NCBI RefSeq assembly: GCF_017591435.1
Contig: NC_059278.1
Location: 19,291,989-19,355,988 of the forward strand
Direction of reading: 5' to 3'
Length of the DNA stretch: 64,000 nucleotides
Source: Portunus trituberculatus
Taxonomy: Eukaryota; Arthropoda; Malacostraca; Decapoda; Portunidae
Part shown: positions 11,100 through 23,984 of the stretch, one piece after another
How positions within the stretch are numbered: the stretch's first letter is position 1
Layout of the letters: each line of letters opens with the position of its first letter
Position numbers and translations under genes: made by a program
Notes under the pieces: model-generated
What the model was told of the DNA's origin: nothing
The model's database searches: none
The model's input: only the letters and a program-made list of their open reading frames with translations

Positions 11100-12790
11100 G
11101 TGAGGGCAAGCCACCCAGCAGGGACCTTGGAGGGCTGGCCGTGGAAGTGCCTTCACTATTAATAATACTCCTACACACAACTACTTACTGTGCATAATGT
11201 CAGCTGTGTTGCTGGTGATCTGTAAGCCATTTTGACATTTATTTTTTTAATAAAAAATACAGCCTTTGTGACATTTATTTTTTAATAAAAAATTTCTTCT
11301 AATAAACAACCACAGTATTAGTGTGGTTTATTAGGTCTTTTTTTTCTATCTAGAATACTTTAACAGACTGCATCATTAAAACAGGATGTGAAAGCAACAA
11401 ATTACTGTCAGTAAATTTCAGCAATTCAGGTTAAAAAATGTGGTTACCAAATTTATTCTTGGAATGCAGGGAGGTTCTCCCACCGCACACCTGCGTGCTC
11501 CCTACCATAGCAGCAATATTGAGTAGTCTTTCACTGCATGCAGGTGTTCTACGTAAAGGCACGGGCTTGTAGATATTGGTGGTTCCTAATGAAGTTTCTC
11601 AGTCGTTTTCCTTTCTGCCTGGTCCTGAACAGGAGACTTGACTAGGAGGCAGTTCATGACTGACTAGTTGGAGGAATTCACCTGTGTATTAGTATATAGA
11701 TTACAATCCAATATTATATAATATATAATCTAACGGCATGAATATGGAAGTATGATTAAAATGAAGGTGATGAGGTTGGGAGGGGGGGAGAAAAAACTGG
11801 AGTGGCGACAGAGACGGCTATGCCTGGAGAAGAAAATGCACAATTACTGGCGACAACATGGTGTTGACCCCACCAGGGATTAATAAGACCGAGAATGAGG
11901 ACGGGACAAAACAGGTTGGGCTTTCCTTACTTGGTGTAAACATGATACACATGATAAGGCAGTAGTGACACGTAACCAACCCCAAGCTGCTACCTCCCTA
12001 GCCGCCCTAAACTGTCAGCGGTATTACTTTACGTGATCTACGTGTTCCATTTATTCATTATACCCTGAATGGAATATTTTATATATGCATACATTTATAA
12101 TAAGAGTTCATAAAGATACTGCTGATAACAATAATATCAATAGTTATGAACCAGAAGGGAGAAAGAAGGCAGAGCTAATTCTTGTATTACGAATACTATT
12201 AGCTACGTTACAGCGCCAATGAAAAGGTTCTCTCACTGGGTCTTTCAGATGGAATGTGGTTAACCTAGAAATTATAAATACTGTTTCACATTGATGTGGA
12301 AAAGTTTGTAGCCATTTCCTCTCCTGAAATTACACAATAGCTGCTGTGTATTAGAAACAAAAAAGTATCGAGTTTTGCTGGACAATTTATCAGAGGACTT
12401 GTACTGCTGGATGAATTATCACGAGTTGTGTAATAAACCGAAATAATGAAAACGAATTTGACATTATTCAAACGCTTTAAAGGTTCACACACACACATTT
12501 TAAAGCAGAAAAAAAGATAATAAAACAAAATAGACTAGCGGGTATATAGTAGGAAAATGACCGGACATTCTTTATTCACTTAAAAAAAAAAAAAAACCCT
12601 AAAGATAACCAGAAGCACAAGTCATTCGCTCTCGTGGTTGTATAAGACTCGCTTGGTCCTTCCAGGAACTCTGAAGAATTATGCAATGCTATTCTTCCTT
12701 TAGTACCTGTGCGCTGCCTCTCTCCCCTCCGCTCCCTCCCTGCCTCCCCCCGCGAAAACCACCACCTGCTCCTCTATTCTCCCTTCCGTG
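11100..12790. other. Intergenic, nothing recognised
   Basis: Mixed, partly AT-rich sequence including a short duplicated 'ttttttaataaaaaat' motif near 11250-11300. No exon, repeat family or RNA gene seen. Confidence 0.5.
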
Positions 12791-12802
12791 TAAGGCCCGT
12801 AT

Positions 12803-12982
12803 TTAACCCCTTCAATACTGGAACACATTATTTTAGTGACATTAGGAAGGATCTATGAAGGTCAGAAAATTAATGGCCAGAATCTTTCATCCCCACACAA
12901 GTTTCTGAAGGTGTATAAAATTATTAAATAATAGTAAACAGAATAAGTATTAAGACACGTGTCATGGTATACTGAAGGGGTT
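12803..12982 (+). mobile_element. MITE-1 copy (TTAA-flanked, piggyBac-like MITE)
   Basis: Begins with TTAA then 'ccccttcaatactgg' and ends 'actgaaggggtt'. The full family is about 210 bp with short terminal inverted repeats; this copy is slightly shortened. Confidence 0.65.
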
Positions 12983-12983
12983 G

Positions 12984-13190
12984 TATATTTTCTCAAACAC
13001 TTACTTCTGTGCTTACTATTTCAAAAGGCTTTATCTAAATTTATAAGAGTCTTTTTGATGTTTTTACGATTCTAGAGGCAGATTGACGAGATTTTTGAAT
13101 TATTTACTGGAGAAACACTTGAAAACCCCGTTATTCATCTCTGTGGCCTTAAAAAACAATCGTGTAGAGAGAGCAAAGCGTCTATATGAA
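12984..13190 (-). mobile_element. MITE-2 copy (reverse)
   Basis: MITE-2 is my name for a repeat of about 210-230 bp. Its forward strand starts 'ccgtattcagaaacgctt', then 'tgctctctcaccacgac', and ends 'gtttcagaatacggg', giving terminal inverted repeats of about 17 bp. This diverged copy is in reverse orientation, directly next to a MITE-1 copy. Confidence 0.55.
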
Positions 13191-13194
13191 AAGA

Positions 13195-13420
13195 GCTAAA
13201 AACACCTTGTTCTCTCACAGCCACGAATTTCCAAAGCCACAGAGATGATTAACCGGATTCTCAATAATATTTTACCCGTTAACAATGTAGGAATCGTGTT
13301 AACCTGTCACTAGAATCATAAAAACACCCTTAAAAAACGTAACTTCAACTATATAGAGCCTTTTGAGTGTAGTGGAGGCGTGGTCCAGATGAGTGTCATA
13401 AAATGGTCTACGTGTCTTTG
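13195..13420 (+). mobile_element. MITE-2 copy (forward)
   Basis: Contains 'gttctctcacagccacga', 'cacagagatgatta' and 'cttcaactatatagagcc', in family order. Head to head with the copy at 12984-13190. Confidence 0.6.
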
Positions 13421-13694
13421 TTAGTCTCTGTTTTCCGCGTGTCAGTTGGTGTGTTTTCACGGTCACTGTCGCTACAAAGATTAATGAGCCTCGTTCACCC
13501 TTGACAGCCACGATAAACTTTCCCTGCACTGAAATTTGTCACCGTGATCAAGGAGACACTATACTCAAGACTACACAGGCGCAATATCCGAAGTAAACTG
13601 ATGGCAATACGTTGGTTTATCCGTTCATGTGTGTGTTACTTGTTAGGAGTGAGCAATGAGAGGGTGTGGGTGATTGTGGGTATCTGTATGTTGG

Positions 13695-13905
13695 CCCGTA
13701 TTCAGAAAAAAAAAAACCTTTGCTCTCTCACCACGACTATTTTCAAAGGCCATAGAGATGATAAGCGAGGTTTTCAAGGGTGTTTCTCCAGTTAATAATG
13801 TAGAAATCTTGTCACTGTCTCAAGAATCGTAAAAACACCTTAAAAAAAAAAAAACTCGTGTAAATTGAAATAAAGCCTTTTGAAATAGTGGAGGTGAAGT
13901 ACAGG
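13695..13905 (+). mobile_element. MITE-2 copy (forward)
   Basis: Starts 'cccgtattcagaaaa' with an A-run in place of part of the terminus. The body is typical and the 3' end is replaced by a GT tract. Confidence 0.65.
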
Positions 13906-14146
13906 TGTGTGTGTGTGTGTTGGTGATGGTTCATTTCTGACTACTAGGGAAGGAACAAGGGGCGAGGACCAGGAAGGGAGGGAGGGAGGGATGCAGGGCA
14001 GGTAACTCTGAGAATGAATTGAGCACCAAAGACTCCCCAGATGATATTACACAACGCTCCTTTTTCCATGAAGAGAGAGAGAGAGAGAGAGTGAGTTAGC
14101 TGCTCTATAAATCTTTCATAAATATTAGTCAAGTGCTGGTTAAGTG

Positions 14147-14205
<59 letters not shown>

Positions 14206-14336
14206 CACACACACACACGTTTACCTTCGACACACTGAAGGACTACGGGTCAGGAAACGCCACTCTGAAAAGATTAAGTTACATTAGTCACTTACTAATA
14301 TTATGTTGGTGGAGAACAAAATAAACAAGTATATGC

Positions 14337-14396
<60 letters not shown>

Positions 14397-15190
14397 AAAT
14401 GACATGGCTAACCTTGATAAGTCTCTTGGAAAACTGATGAAACTAACCCACATATTTTATTCTCTCTCTGGCTACTGCAGAAAAGCTAGCTGGACTGGCC
14501 ACACTTCACTCTGGTCACCATGAAAATAGTCCTTAGCCTCACTCCTCCGTCACCACTTCTTTTTTACACCACCACCAACAACAACAACAATACAATCAAC
14601 CCCAACAACAACAGCGACAATAATAACAACAGTAACATCACCAATAACAAAACCAGCATCACCACGAGCAATATCACCACCAGAATTTCCACCACCAATA
14701 ATAACAACAACATAACAGTAACACTTTGTTGTGGTGGTTTTTTATGGTAACTTCCCCGCGTGCCGCCATCCCTCGGGCTTCCCCAGGGACTCACCGCTGT
14801 GACGCGCGCAGCAATCGGTGAATCTGCGTCCTATTTCCTCCTCCCCGCCGCGACCAGCTGGGAGACGACGACACACCAGCAGGAATATCAGGAACATACT
14901 AATACATTCACAGTGCTTCTCGATCAAAGGCTACAGCATGATAACTAGTATGTTTCGTAATCCTCAAGGCTGCAGTACATTCAAGAGTCTACTTGTTTTA
15001 TTATTCTATTTATCTATTTTCTTTCATGTAAGGCGAGCTCTGGACTGAGGCAACAAACGGAAAAAAATGCCCATTGTAAGTACCTGTTCCTGAAGAAAAG
15101 AGAACAAAACAAACTCAAAATAATTGAAGTGCCTTGAAATCTCCTCCTTGAAAAAATAAAAAAGATAGAAATAATTTCAGGTTTGTTTAG
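13905..15190. other. Intergenic with GA/TC microsatellites
   Basis: Contains (TC)n at 14152-14201, (GA)n at 14341-14395 and an AAC/ACC-rich low-complexity stretch at 14568-14720. No gene seen. Confidence 0.6.
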
Positions 15191-15191
15191 A

Positions 15192-15402
15192 TCCGTATTC
15201 AGTAACGCTTTGCTCTTTCGCCACGATTATTTTCCACGGCCATAGAGATAATTAGCGGTGTTATCAAGAGCGTTTCTCCAATTATCAATATAGAAATCTT
15301 GTCACTCTGCCTCTAGAACCGAAAAAACACCTTGAAAAACTAGTATAGATTTAAATAAAGCCTTTTGAAATAGTGAAGTTGAAGCGCAGAAGTGTTTCAG
15401 AA
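15192..15402 (+). mobile_element. MITE-2 copy (forward)
   Basis: Starts 'ccgtattcagtaacgctt' and ends 'gcgcagaagtgtttcagaa', where it runs directly into the (ACC)n/(CTA)n tract that follows. Confidence 0.65.
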
Positions 15403-15720
15403 CCACCACCACCACCACTGTTATTTCACCACCACCACCACCACCACCACCACCACCACCACCATTATTCCACCACCACCACCACCACCATTATTCTACC
15501 ACCACCACCACCACCATTATTTCACCACCACCACCACCACCATTATTTCACCACCACCACCACCACCACCACTGCTATTATTCCACCACTACCACCACTA
15601 CTACCACTACCACTACTACTACAGCATTATTTCTACTACTACTACTACTATTATTTCTACTACTACTACTACTACTATTATTTCTACTACTACTACAACT
15701 ACAACTACTACTACTATCAG
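15403..15720 (+). repeat. (ACC)n to (CTA)n triplet tract
   Basis: Roughly 300 bp of CCA triplets grading into CTA triplets, with regular 'ttattt' interruptions. Histidine- or threonine-rich open frames across it are artefacts. Confidence 0.95.
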
Positions 15721-15760
15721 TATTCATGTAAGCGAGGCATTGCTCTAGATCAACAAAACG

Positions 15761-15764
<4 letters not shown>

Positions 15765-15834
<70 letters not shown>
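15765..15834. repeat. (AT)n microsatellite
   Basis: About 70 bp of alternating AT. Confidence 0.95.
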
Positions 15835-15838
<4 letters not shown>

Positions 15839-15933
15839 AACTAAAATCTTAATCCCCAAAAAAGAGAACAGATCGAAAGCATAATAATAAACAAGAAGAC
15901 TTAAAAAAATGACTTGAAACTTACTACTACTAC

Positions 15934-15936
<3 letters not shown>

Positions 15937-15995
<59 letters not shown>
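15937..15995 (+). repeat. (CT)n microsatellite
   Basis: About 58 bp of CT. Confidence 0.95.
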
Positions 15996-15997
<2 letters not shown>

Positions 15998-16095
15998 TAT
16001 GAACAGGTGTGTTTGTGTTTGTCACGTAATCAGGTAATTTTCATCATCTCGGGAATTTCCTGCTTCAAAAATAAGGACGAGTAAATATCCGGTCC

Positions 16096-16269
16096 TCCTC
16101 CTCCTCCTCCTCCTCCTACCTTTAGTCCTCTTCTATTCTTCCTCCACCTCCTCCTCCTCCTCCTCCTCTTTTTCTTCTACCTTTAGTCCTCCTCTTTTAT
16201 TCCTCCTCCTCCTCCGTTCCCTCCTCCTCCTCCTCCTCCTCCTCTTCCTCCTCCTCCTCCTCCTCCTCC

Positions 16270-16304
<35 letters not shown>

Positions 16305-16380
16305 CTCCTCGTGTTCTTCTTCTTCTTCTTCTTCTTCTACCTTTAGCCCTCCCCTTCTACTATTCCTCTTTCTACTGTCT
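16096..16380 (+). repeat. Polypyrimidine (CTC)n tract with embedded minisatellite word
   Basis: About 280 bp almost only C and T. The interruption 'ctacctttagtcctc' recurs and is the same word as in the tract at 18167-18448; both tracts end 'ttcctctttctactgt'. Confidence 0.9.
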
Positions 16381-16436
16381 CTCTGAAGTTCTCTCTTTGC
16401 GTTCAAGGGGCGTTGCGCTTCTCCGTGCCACGAATA

Positions 16437-16647
16437 TTAACCCTTCAATACTAGGACACATTTTTACCTTGAGGTTTGTGTACGATTAGATAACTTTACT
16501 GACATTAGGAAGGATCTATGGAGGTCAGAAGGTTAATGGCCACAGTTTTCACTATTTTAATCCGCCATGAGTTTCTAAAGCTGTATAAAATCACCAAATA
16601 GTAAGCAGAATGAATATGGAAACGCGTCATGGCACTGAATGGGTTAA
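16437..16647 (+). mobile_element. MITE-1 copy, full length (TTAA-flanked)
   Basis: The best bounded copy: TTAA at 16437-16440 and at 16644-16647, with inverted termini 'cccttcaatactagg' and 'ggcactgaatggg' just inside. TTAA target duplication and a terminal CCC are features of piggyBac-type transposons, so a non-autonomous piggyBac derivative is the likely class. No coding capacity. Confidence 0.7.
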
Positions 16648-17179
16648 GTGATTATCTGAAGTCGAGTCGAGGATACGTAATATGACGATGTTGAGAATAA
16701 TTAGTAAAAGAGAAAAAGCAGAGAATTAAAGGGAAACAGACAATTATCTACAAAAAGAAAATTAGAATAAAAGGAATGCTGATAAAACAAAATTGTACAA
16801 GGGAGTGAAGGAAAAAGAAAAAAAATCTTGCCGAATGGAGGGAAAAAAATCGAAAAAAAAAAAAAAGTCGATGGTCCATTGCTATTCCTTCCTCCTCTTC
16901 ATCGTGACTTCGCCAAAATGACCCACAATCCTCCGCGTCACTGCCCGCGCTCCCGTACACCAGTGACCTTGAGACGTGAAAAGACGAGGAAGACTAGAAC
17001 ATACTCAACCAAAACCTAACAACAACAATAACAATAATCTACTGCCAATGTCATTCCGCTAAGTACATTTCATTGCTGTTCAAACGTCGACTTCCACGTG
17101 AAAAAAAAGAAGAAATGAAAAGTTTGTATTTTGTGAACGCAACGGGTGACAAAATACTATTAGACCATAAAATAAGTAC

Positions 17180-17610
<431 letters not shown>

Positions 17611-17904
17611 GGGATAGAGTTGACTGCTTCAGCGATTTGAGAAAGATATTACCTTTTTATACATGTTTTTTTCCACACAAACCAACAAACCAACAAGTTC
17701 CCTTTCCTTCCTATCCCGTCTTGTTCTACCTCCTCTACTTCCTCCTCTTCTTTCCTCCTCCTCCTCCTCCTCCTCCTCTTTACCTACTCTTCAATCTTCT
17801 CATTTCCTCGTTCCTTCTCTTCTTTCTTCTCTCCCTTTCTAGATTTCTTTCCCTGAGGAGTATAGAAGAATGAGAAACACAAAGTAAGAAGTAAATAAGA
17901 AAGA

Positions 17905-18050
17905 AAAAGAAAGAAAGGAAGGAAGGAAGGAAGGAAGGAAGGAAGGAAGGAAGGAAGGAAGGAAGGAAGGAAAGAAAGGAAGGAAGGAAGAAAGGAAGGA
18001 AGGAAGGAAGGAAGGAAGGAAGGTATGAAGGAAGGAAGGTAATGAACTAG
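17905..18050 (+). repeat. (GGAA)n microsatellite
   Basis: Tetranucleotide GGAA repeats with a few AAAG interruptions. Confidence 0.95.
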
Positions 18051-18073
18051 GAAGGAAGGTGACGAAGTATAGT

Positions 18074-18569
18074 GTGTCTATAGACTCTAAGTGGCTCTTT
18101 GGTCTGGGTTTAAATGGTGTCCCAGGGAGTGCGTGGTTGTCAGATCTTGAGGAAAACGGTGATCTATTCCTCCTCCTCCTCTTTTTCTTCTACCTTTAGT
18201 CCTCCTTTTCTATTCCTCCTCCTCCTTTTCCTCCTCCTCCTCCTCCTCCTCCTCCTCCTCCTCTTCTTCTACCTTTAGTCCTCCTTCTATTCCTCCTCCT
18301 CCTCCTCCTTCTCTTCTTCTACCTTTAGTTCTCCTCTTCTATTCCTCCTTCTCCTCCTCCTCCTCTTCTTCTACCTTTAGTCCTCCTCTTCTATTCCTCC
18401 TCCTCCTCCTTCTTCTTCTTCTTCTTCTACCTTCTACTCTTCCTCTTTCTACTGTAGTAAGTGCGTTGATCAACAGAGAGCAAGTATTATTCACATCAAA
18501 TCGATTACGTTATCAATAAGCTACAACGTTTTAAATCCAGGAGCCGTGTTAGAGTAGACAGACTGTAGG
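18074..18569 (+). mobile_element. MITE-3 copy interrupted by a polypyrimidine tract
   Basis: The outer parts match 31928-32140: the left part 'ggtctgggtttaaatggt' and the right part 'gtaagtgcgttgatcaacag', ending 'gttagagtagacagact'. Between them 18167-18448 is a CCT/TTC tract that the other copy lacks. Termini are inverted ('gactctaagtggctc' versus 'gagccgtgttagagtagac'). Confidence 0.6.
18167..18448 (+). repeat. Polypyrimidine minisatellite inside MITE-3
   Basis: Units of about 50-80 bp, each containing 'ttcttctacctttagtcctc' and a run of CTC triplets. Related to the tract at 16096-16380. Confidence 0.9.
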
Positions 18570-18907
18570 TAGGAAGGTGACGAACTAGGAAAAGGAAGGA
18601 CGAAAAGAAGGCAATGATGAATGTAAGTGAAGAAATGACGAAACAAACAAGACTAAACTGAAGAGAGAGAGAGAGAGATATATATTGTACAAGGTTAGGT
18701 AGAGAAGAGTGAGTGTAGACAACAATCAATACAAACACAACAACACAAATCCTGTCATACGTAAACCTGCAAAGAAAAGAAGTGGGCCTTAAAATCTCCA
18801 GCCCAGAAAGGCACAGTTGATGGCCAGGTGAAGATTCATGCAAGGAAAATGATGACATGAGTAAAATTGCATCTTTTTTTTTTTTTCTATATTTTACGCA
18901 TCAAATA

Positions 18908-18911
<4 letters not shown>

Positions 18912-18961
<50 letters not shown>

Positions 18962-18968
18962 ATGACTA

Positions 18969-19052
<84 letters not shown>

Positions 19053-19085
19053 CCTTCCTTCTTTCTTGCGTGTTTAGTTCATACA

Positions 19086-19132
<47 letters not shown>
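18912..19132 (+). repeat. (TG)n and (CT)n microsatellites
   Basis: (TG)n about 18908-18958, (CT)n about 18971-19049, and a second (CT)n at 19090-19132. The following bases to about 19300 remain pyrimidine-rich. Confidence 0.95.
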
Positions 19133-19134
<2 letters not shown>

Positions 19135-19562
19135 GTCGAGGCAATGCGGGAATCCCGCCTCTTCCCTCCTCCAGCCCTCCCTCCCCTCCCTCCTTCCTCT
19201 TCTTCCTCCCATCCACCCACACTCCCTCCCTCCTTCCTCTTCTTCCTCCCCTCCACCTCCTCCTGCCTTCCACACTTCTTACTTCTCTCTCATTCTTCCT
19301 CTCAGACCTACAATCTCACATATTTTACTTCTTTTTCTTCTTTATATTCCTTCGTTTCTTTTCTTGTTCGTGTTTCTCTTTTCCTTTCATAAACTTCCAC
19401 ATTCTTCTGGCTTGTGCTTTTCTATTTTTTTTTCTTTCGTGTATCTTTATTTTCTTGGTTAAGTTTTAGAGGAGAATGGCGAGCGGGGAAACTTAACCTG
19501 TACAAGCAAGGGATTTTTTTTTTTCTCTATAATTCGTTTTGTTTTCCCGGTAAGAAATTCAT

Positions 19563-19665
<103 letters not shown>

Positions 19666-20036
19666 TTTTTCTGTATAATATTCCTGGATTCATACTAGTC
19701 AAGCTTGTTTACCTTCAATCCTTCTCCTCCTCCTTCTCCACCTCCTCCTCTTTCTCCTTCTCTTTCTCCTCCCCCTCCTCCTCCTCGGCCTTTTCCCTCG
19801 TAACACTTTAAGATTTTACTTCCCAGAAAGTTTCCTCCTTTTTTTTTTTTCCCTTTTTCTAATCAGTCGCCCCCAACTAATCCCGTCAAAATAGAATAAG
19901 AAATAAAATCAAATAAAAACTCTCAGCCACGCACGACCAAGCGAGGAGGAGAAACCCATGCAAACCTTTATATAAACTTGATCTAATGTTGCTTGACCTA
20001 ACCTGTTCTTGAGAAACACACACACACGCACACGCA

Positions 20037-20039
<3 letters not shown>

Positions 20040-20103
<64 letters not shown>

Positions 20104-20218
20104 GTATATAATTCCGTGGAACTTCCTGTGTCTCCATATCTTATTTCCTACTAGCCTCGTTTTCCTCACCAACAAAACTTGATAGACAAAAAAACTACAA
20201 AAATCCCCATAAATATAG

Positions 20219-20270
<52 letters not shown>
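20040..20270 (+). repeat. Two (GA)n microsatellites
   Basis: 20040-20104 and 20222-20269, separated by unremarkable sequence. Confidence 0.95.
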
Positions 20271-20271
<1 letters not shown>

Positions 20272-20439
20272 TTCCCACCACGCGCCTCCTGCTGCCCCAA
20301 CAAGCCACGACAACGAAAAGACAAGAGAAAGCGCTGTGTACGTGGAATGGGATATGTCCAGGTGGATTTTGGGATGGGGAATCAGGAAAGTAATAAAGAA
20401 TAGGTACACTGAGGGAGAGAAAGGGCAAAAGGGATAAGA

Positions 20440-20840
20440 GGAGAAAAGGTAAGAAAAAAAATATATAGCAGAGGGTAGAAGAAGAGAAAGGAGGAGATGA
20501 ATATGAATGGGAAGAAGATAGGGGAAGATAACAGATAGAAGGTTAATTTAAGGCAAGGTATAGTGAGGGAGAAAGATAAAAGAGATAGAGAAGCTAAGAA
20601 AAATGTACTGACGGCAGAGGGTAAGGAAGAAATAGGGAGAGATGAATATGAAAGGGAAGAAGAAGGTAGGGGAAGATGTATAGGAAGAGAGAAGGTTAAG
20701 TAAGGCAAGGAAGAAGGGTAGAAGAGATAGAGAGAAGGTAAGAAAAATGTATTAATATCAGAGGATAAAGGAAGAAATAGGGAGAGAAGGTAGGGGAAGA
20801 TGTAAAGGAAGAGAGAAGGTAAGGTAAGGTAAGGCAAGGC
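20440..20840 (+). repeat. Purine-rich tandem repeat, about 140-bp unit
   Basis: Three units containing 'gaagatgtataggaagaga'-like and 'aaggttaagtaaggcaagg'-like words, near 20495, 20640 and 20775. The last ends in short 'aaggt' pentamers. Confidence 0.8.
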
Positions 20841-21329
20841 AAGGTAGTGATGAGGCTGTGATGGAAGGGAGGGAAAGAGAGAGCAGAGAGAGCGAGGGAG
20901 GGAAGAAAGAAGAGGACAAAGGAGATTGAAGTGGGAGGAAGAGGACAGGGAATGGGGAGGGAGGAATAGGAAAGGCAGGGGGAAGAGAGAGGAGGAGGAC
21001 AGGGGGGGAGAGAGGAAGGAGGGAGAGAGCAAGTAGGTCAGGGCACTCCAGTCATGAACAAGGTAGAGCAGTCCAAATAGGAGTCGTTAAACTGAAGATC
21101 TTATTTATCTTTCTCTTCTATTGCTTCGATTTGTATACTATTTCAATACATGTAAGTAAATAAGGCTAAATGTTGAATACTTTTTAACTTGATAGCGTAC
21201 AGAAACAAACGTAAAGAGGATTAGTACAAGGGAACATTAGGAAACAGCCTCTTGACCTACACGGCAATCCAAACCAACAAAACAAAAGCAAAACAATGAA
21301 CCGACCACGTAAAAACAACAAAAAAAAAA

Positions 21330-21560
21330 AAGACAAAAAACAAAACTCATAAAACACACGACTGACCACATTCAAAGCACACAAAACACAAACAAAACAC
21401 AAACAAAACAACCAAGAACTGACCACATTCAAAATAAAAAAAACAATAAAAAACAAAAATAAAACCAGTAAAACACACAGAACCACATTCAAAACACACA
21501 AAAGCACAAACAAAGCACAAACAAAGCAAACACAACCAAGAACTAACCACAATAAAAATA
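21330..21560 (+). repeat. Degenerate A/C-rich tandem repeat
   Basis: 'actgaccacattcaaa' and 'caaccaagaact' recur about every 60-120 bp, just before the larger array. Confidence 0.75.
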
Positions 21561-21599
21561 AAAACACAACTAATGAAAAAAACAAACTAGTCAATACTT

Positions 21600-22650
21600 G
21601 TCTACACGTGGCAGGTCAGTACTCACAAGACACCGCGAAACAAGAAACACCAAGAGACGAAACGCGAAGGAAGGACGAATATCAGACGAGAATTGAAGAT
21701 AGAAACACACAACAAAAAAGTAAGAAAGTGCTCGCAAAACACAGAAAAAAAAAAAAAGGTGACAAAACACGAAGAAAGGACAAATATCACACGGGAATTT
21801 TAGATAGATATGAAGGAATGAAGTAAGAAAGTGCTCACGTAAGACAAGACACACCAAGACTAAACGAAACACGAGGAAGGAAGGAGGAAAGTCAAACGAA
21901 AATTAAAGGAAGACATACAAGAGAAAGTAAGAAAAAGCTCGCAAAACACCGTGAGAAAAAAAAAGGAGGGGGGGACAAAACACGAAAGAAGGACAAATAT
22001 CAGACAAGAATTGAAGATAGATATGAAGGAATGAAGTAAGAAAGTGCTCATCGTAACAAGACACACCAAGAAGAGACGAAACACGAAGAAAGGACAAATA
22101 TCAAACGAGAATTGAAGATAGAAACACAAAGGAAAGTAGGAAGGAAAGTGCTCTCAAGACACCGTGCGACAAGAAACACCAAGACGAGACGAAATGACGA
22201 TGGAAGGAGGATAATTAGACAAGAATTGAAGATAGAAACGCAAGGGAAAGTAGGAAAGTGCTCTCAAGACACCGTGGTGAGACAAGACGTAACACCAAGA
22301 GACGAAACACGAAAGAAGGACGAATATCAGATGAGAATTGAAGACAAAAATAAAGGAAGGAAGTAAGGAAGTATACACACAAGACACTATAAGACAATTA
22401 AGAAACACATAAACGAGACGAAACACGAAGGAAGAAGGAGGACAAATTCAAGACGAGAATTAAAGGAAGAAATGGAGGAGGAGAGTAAAAGAAAGTCAGA
22501 GGGGCAAAGATAGATCGCGCACCACAAGCAACAACAGCAACACCAAGAGACGAAACACGAAGGAAGGAGGACAAATTCAAGACGAGAATTGAAGGAAGAA
22601 ATGAAGGAGGGAAGCCAGAAAGTAGATGAGGGACACATTTTTCGTGCACC
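21600..22650 (+). repeat. Satellite-like array, unit about 100-130 bp
   Basis: About nine units with the core 'gagaattgaagatagaaa', at about 21690, 21795, 21901, 22009, 22110, 22223, 22335, 22458 and 22587. Intervals are 101-129 bp, growing toward the right. Each unit also has 'gacaagacacaccaagagac'-like and 'gaaagtgctc' words. Open frames on both strands reflect the repeat and carry no recognised domain. Confidence 0.85.
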
Positions 22651-22798
22651 ACAAACACGACAAAGGCAACAACAGTAACACCAAGCTTGTCTGTAGGGCG
22701 GGGCAGCAACCTCTGTTAACTGTGTCTGAAGCACCGCCCTTATAAACTGTAGAACAAGGTGAAGGTGAGCTTTGCATATCTCAGGCACCCTATCAAAT

Positions 22799-22847
<49 letters not shown>

Positions 22848-23400
22848 CGGTAAATATGGGACATGCCTTTATTTTCTCTCTTACTTTCTCTCTATCGGTA
22901 TGTCTGTCTCGAACACTGTGATACTTTCTTATTCTCTAAAGCTTTATCAATCTGTTCGACTGCTTATCCATCTCTCTATTCTTACTGATGCATTTCCTCA
23001 TACTCCATCCACGGGCCGTTTCCCTGTCCATTCATGCATTTACTTTATCGCTCTTCACTTCGACGGCGGCGGGGTCCTTCAGGGTGCTACATTCCGTCCC
23101 GTCTGCTCACGTTTCGCAGGGACACACGTATAGCCACCATCACCACCTTTTATGATCTAGGGAGTGAGCGATGCGTGGCTGCCGAGGTAGATGTGCCAGG
23201 TTAAGACAAGGTGGCCTGAGTTCTAATCAATCTGTGGTCTTAGAAGGTGATGCTTTGTGCCTTAGCATAGTTACGCGGGAGGCATATATACTAGAGGAGT
23301 GAGTGGGCAAGAACTGCATTCTTAAACACTTCTTCCTCGCGACATGGGTTTTCAAGGTCGTTGCTATGGTTCTAGTGATGCATTAACATTATTTCTACAC
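22651..23400. other. Intergenic, one (CT)n tract
   Basis: (CT)n at 22800-22846; otherwise nothing recognised. Confidence 0.5.
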
Positions 23401-23401
23401 G

Positions 23402-23612
23402 GTTAACCCTTTCAATATCGTGACTCATTTCCATATTCATTCTGCTTATTATATTTGGTGATTTTATTCAGCTTCAGAAACTTGTGTGAGGGTTAAAATA
23501 GTGAAGACTGGCCATTAATCTTCTGACCTTCATACACAGATCATAACGTAAATAAAATCGTATAATCGTACCCAAACTCACAGTAAAAAAGCGTCCTAGT
23601 ACTGAAGGAAAT
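23402..23612 (-). mobile_element. MITE-1 copy (reverse orientation)
   Basis: Reverse complement of the 16437 copy, with termini 'ttaaccctttcaatatc' and 'gtactgaagga'. It lies about 250 bp upstream of the predicted promoter of the serine protease homologue. Confidence 0.65.
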
Positions 23613-23866
23613 AACAAGACACGTACTCTTCAAAAACTAGCTAGTCATCTGTGGCGTTTGTAAATATTAGCGGTGAGAACAAAACTTTTCTAGTCCAGGT
23701 GGAGCGGCGCAACACACGAAACAACATAATTTAAACCAATAACATCTGTGGAAAGGACGTACAGGACAGTAAACCATGAATAATAATAAATAAGAGCACT
23801 GGCAGCTATGACGAGCGGTGTGCATTATGTAATTGACGCATATCACTGGCTGGCAACTCCCGCCTG

Positions 23867-23900
23867 GATAAAAGTAAGGCCACTCTTCCAGCACCACCAG
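23867..23900 (+). promoter_or_regulatory. Core promoter of the serine protease homologue
   Basis: A TATA-like 'gataaaag' (23867-23874) lies 30 bp ahead of an arthropod-type initiator 'ccagtcc' (A at about 23899). A short leader then runs to an ATG at 23985 followed at once by a splice donor. Spacing and order are what a TATA/Inr promoter should show. Confidence 0.55.
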
Positions 23901-23984
23901 TCCTGTGTATCCTCTGCCTTGGCGCCGTGTGGGAGTACCTACGTGTGCCGAGTAACCACCGACACACGCACCAGCAGTAGCATC

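Noticed and set aside
21184..22788. Several overlapping frames of 60-136 codons on both strands
   Set aside because: They arise from the 100-130-bp satellite-like array and A/C-rich repeats.
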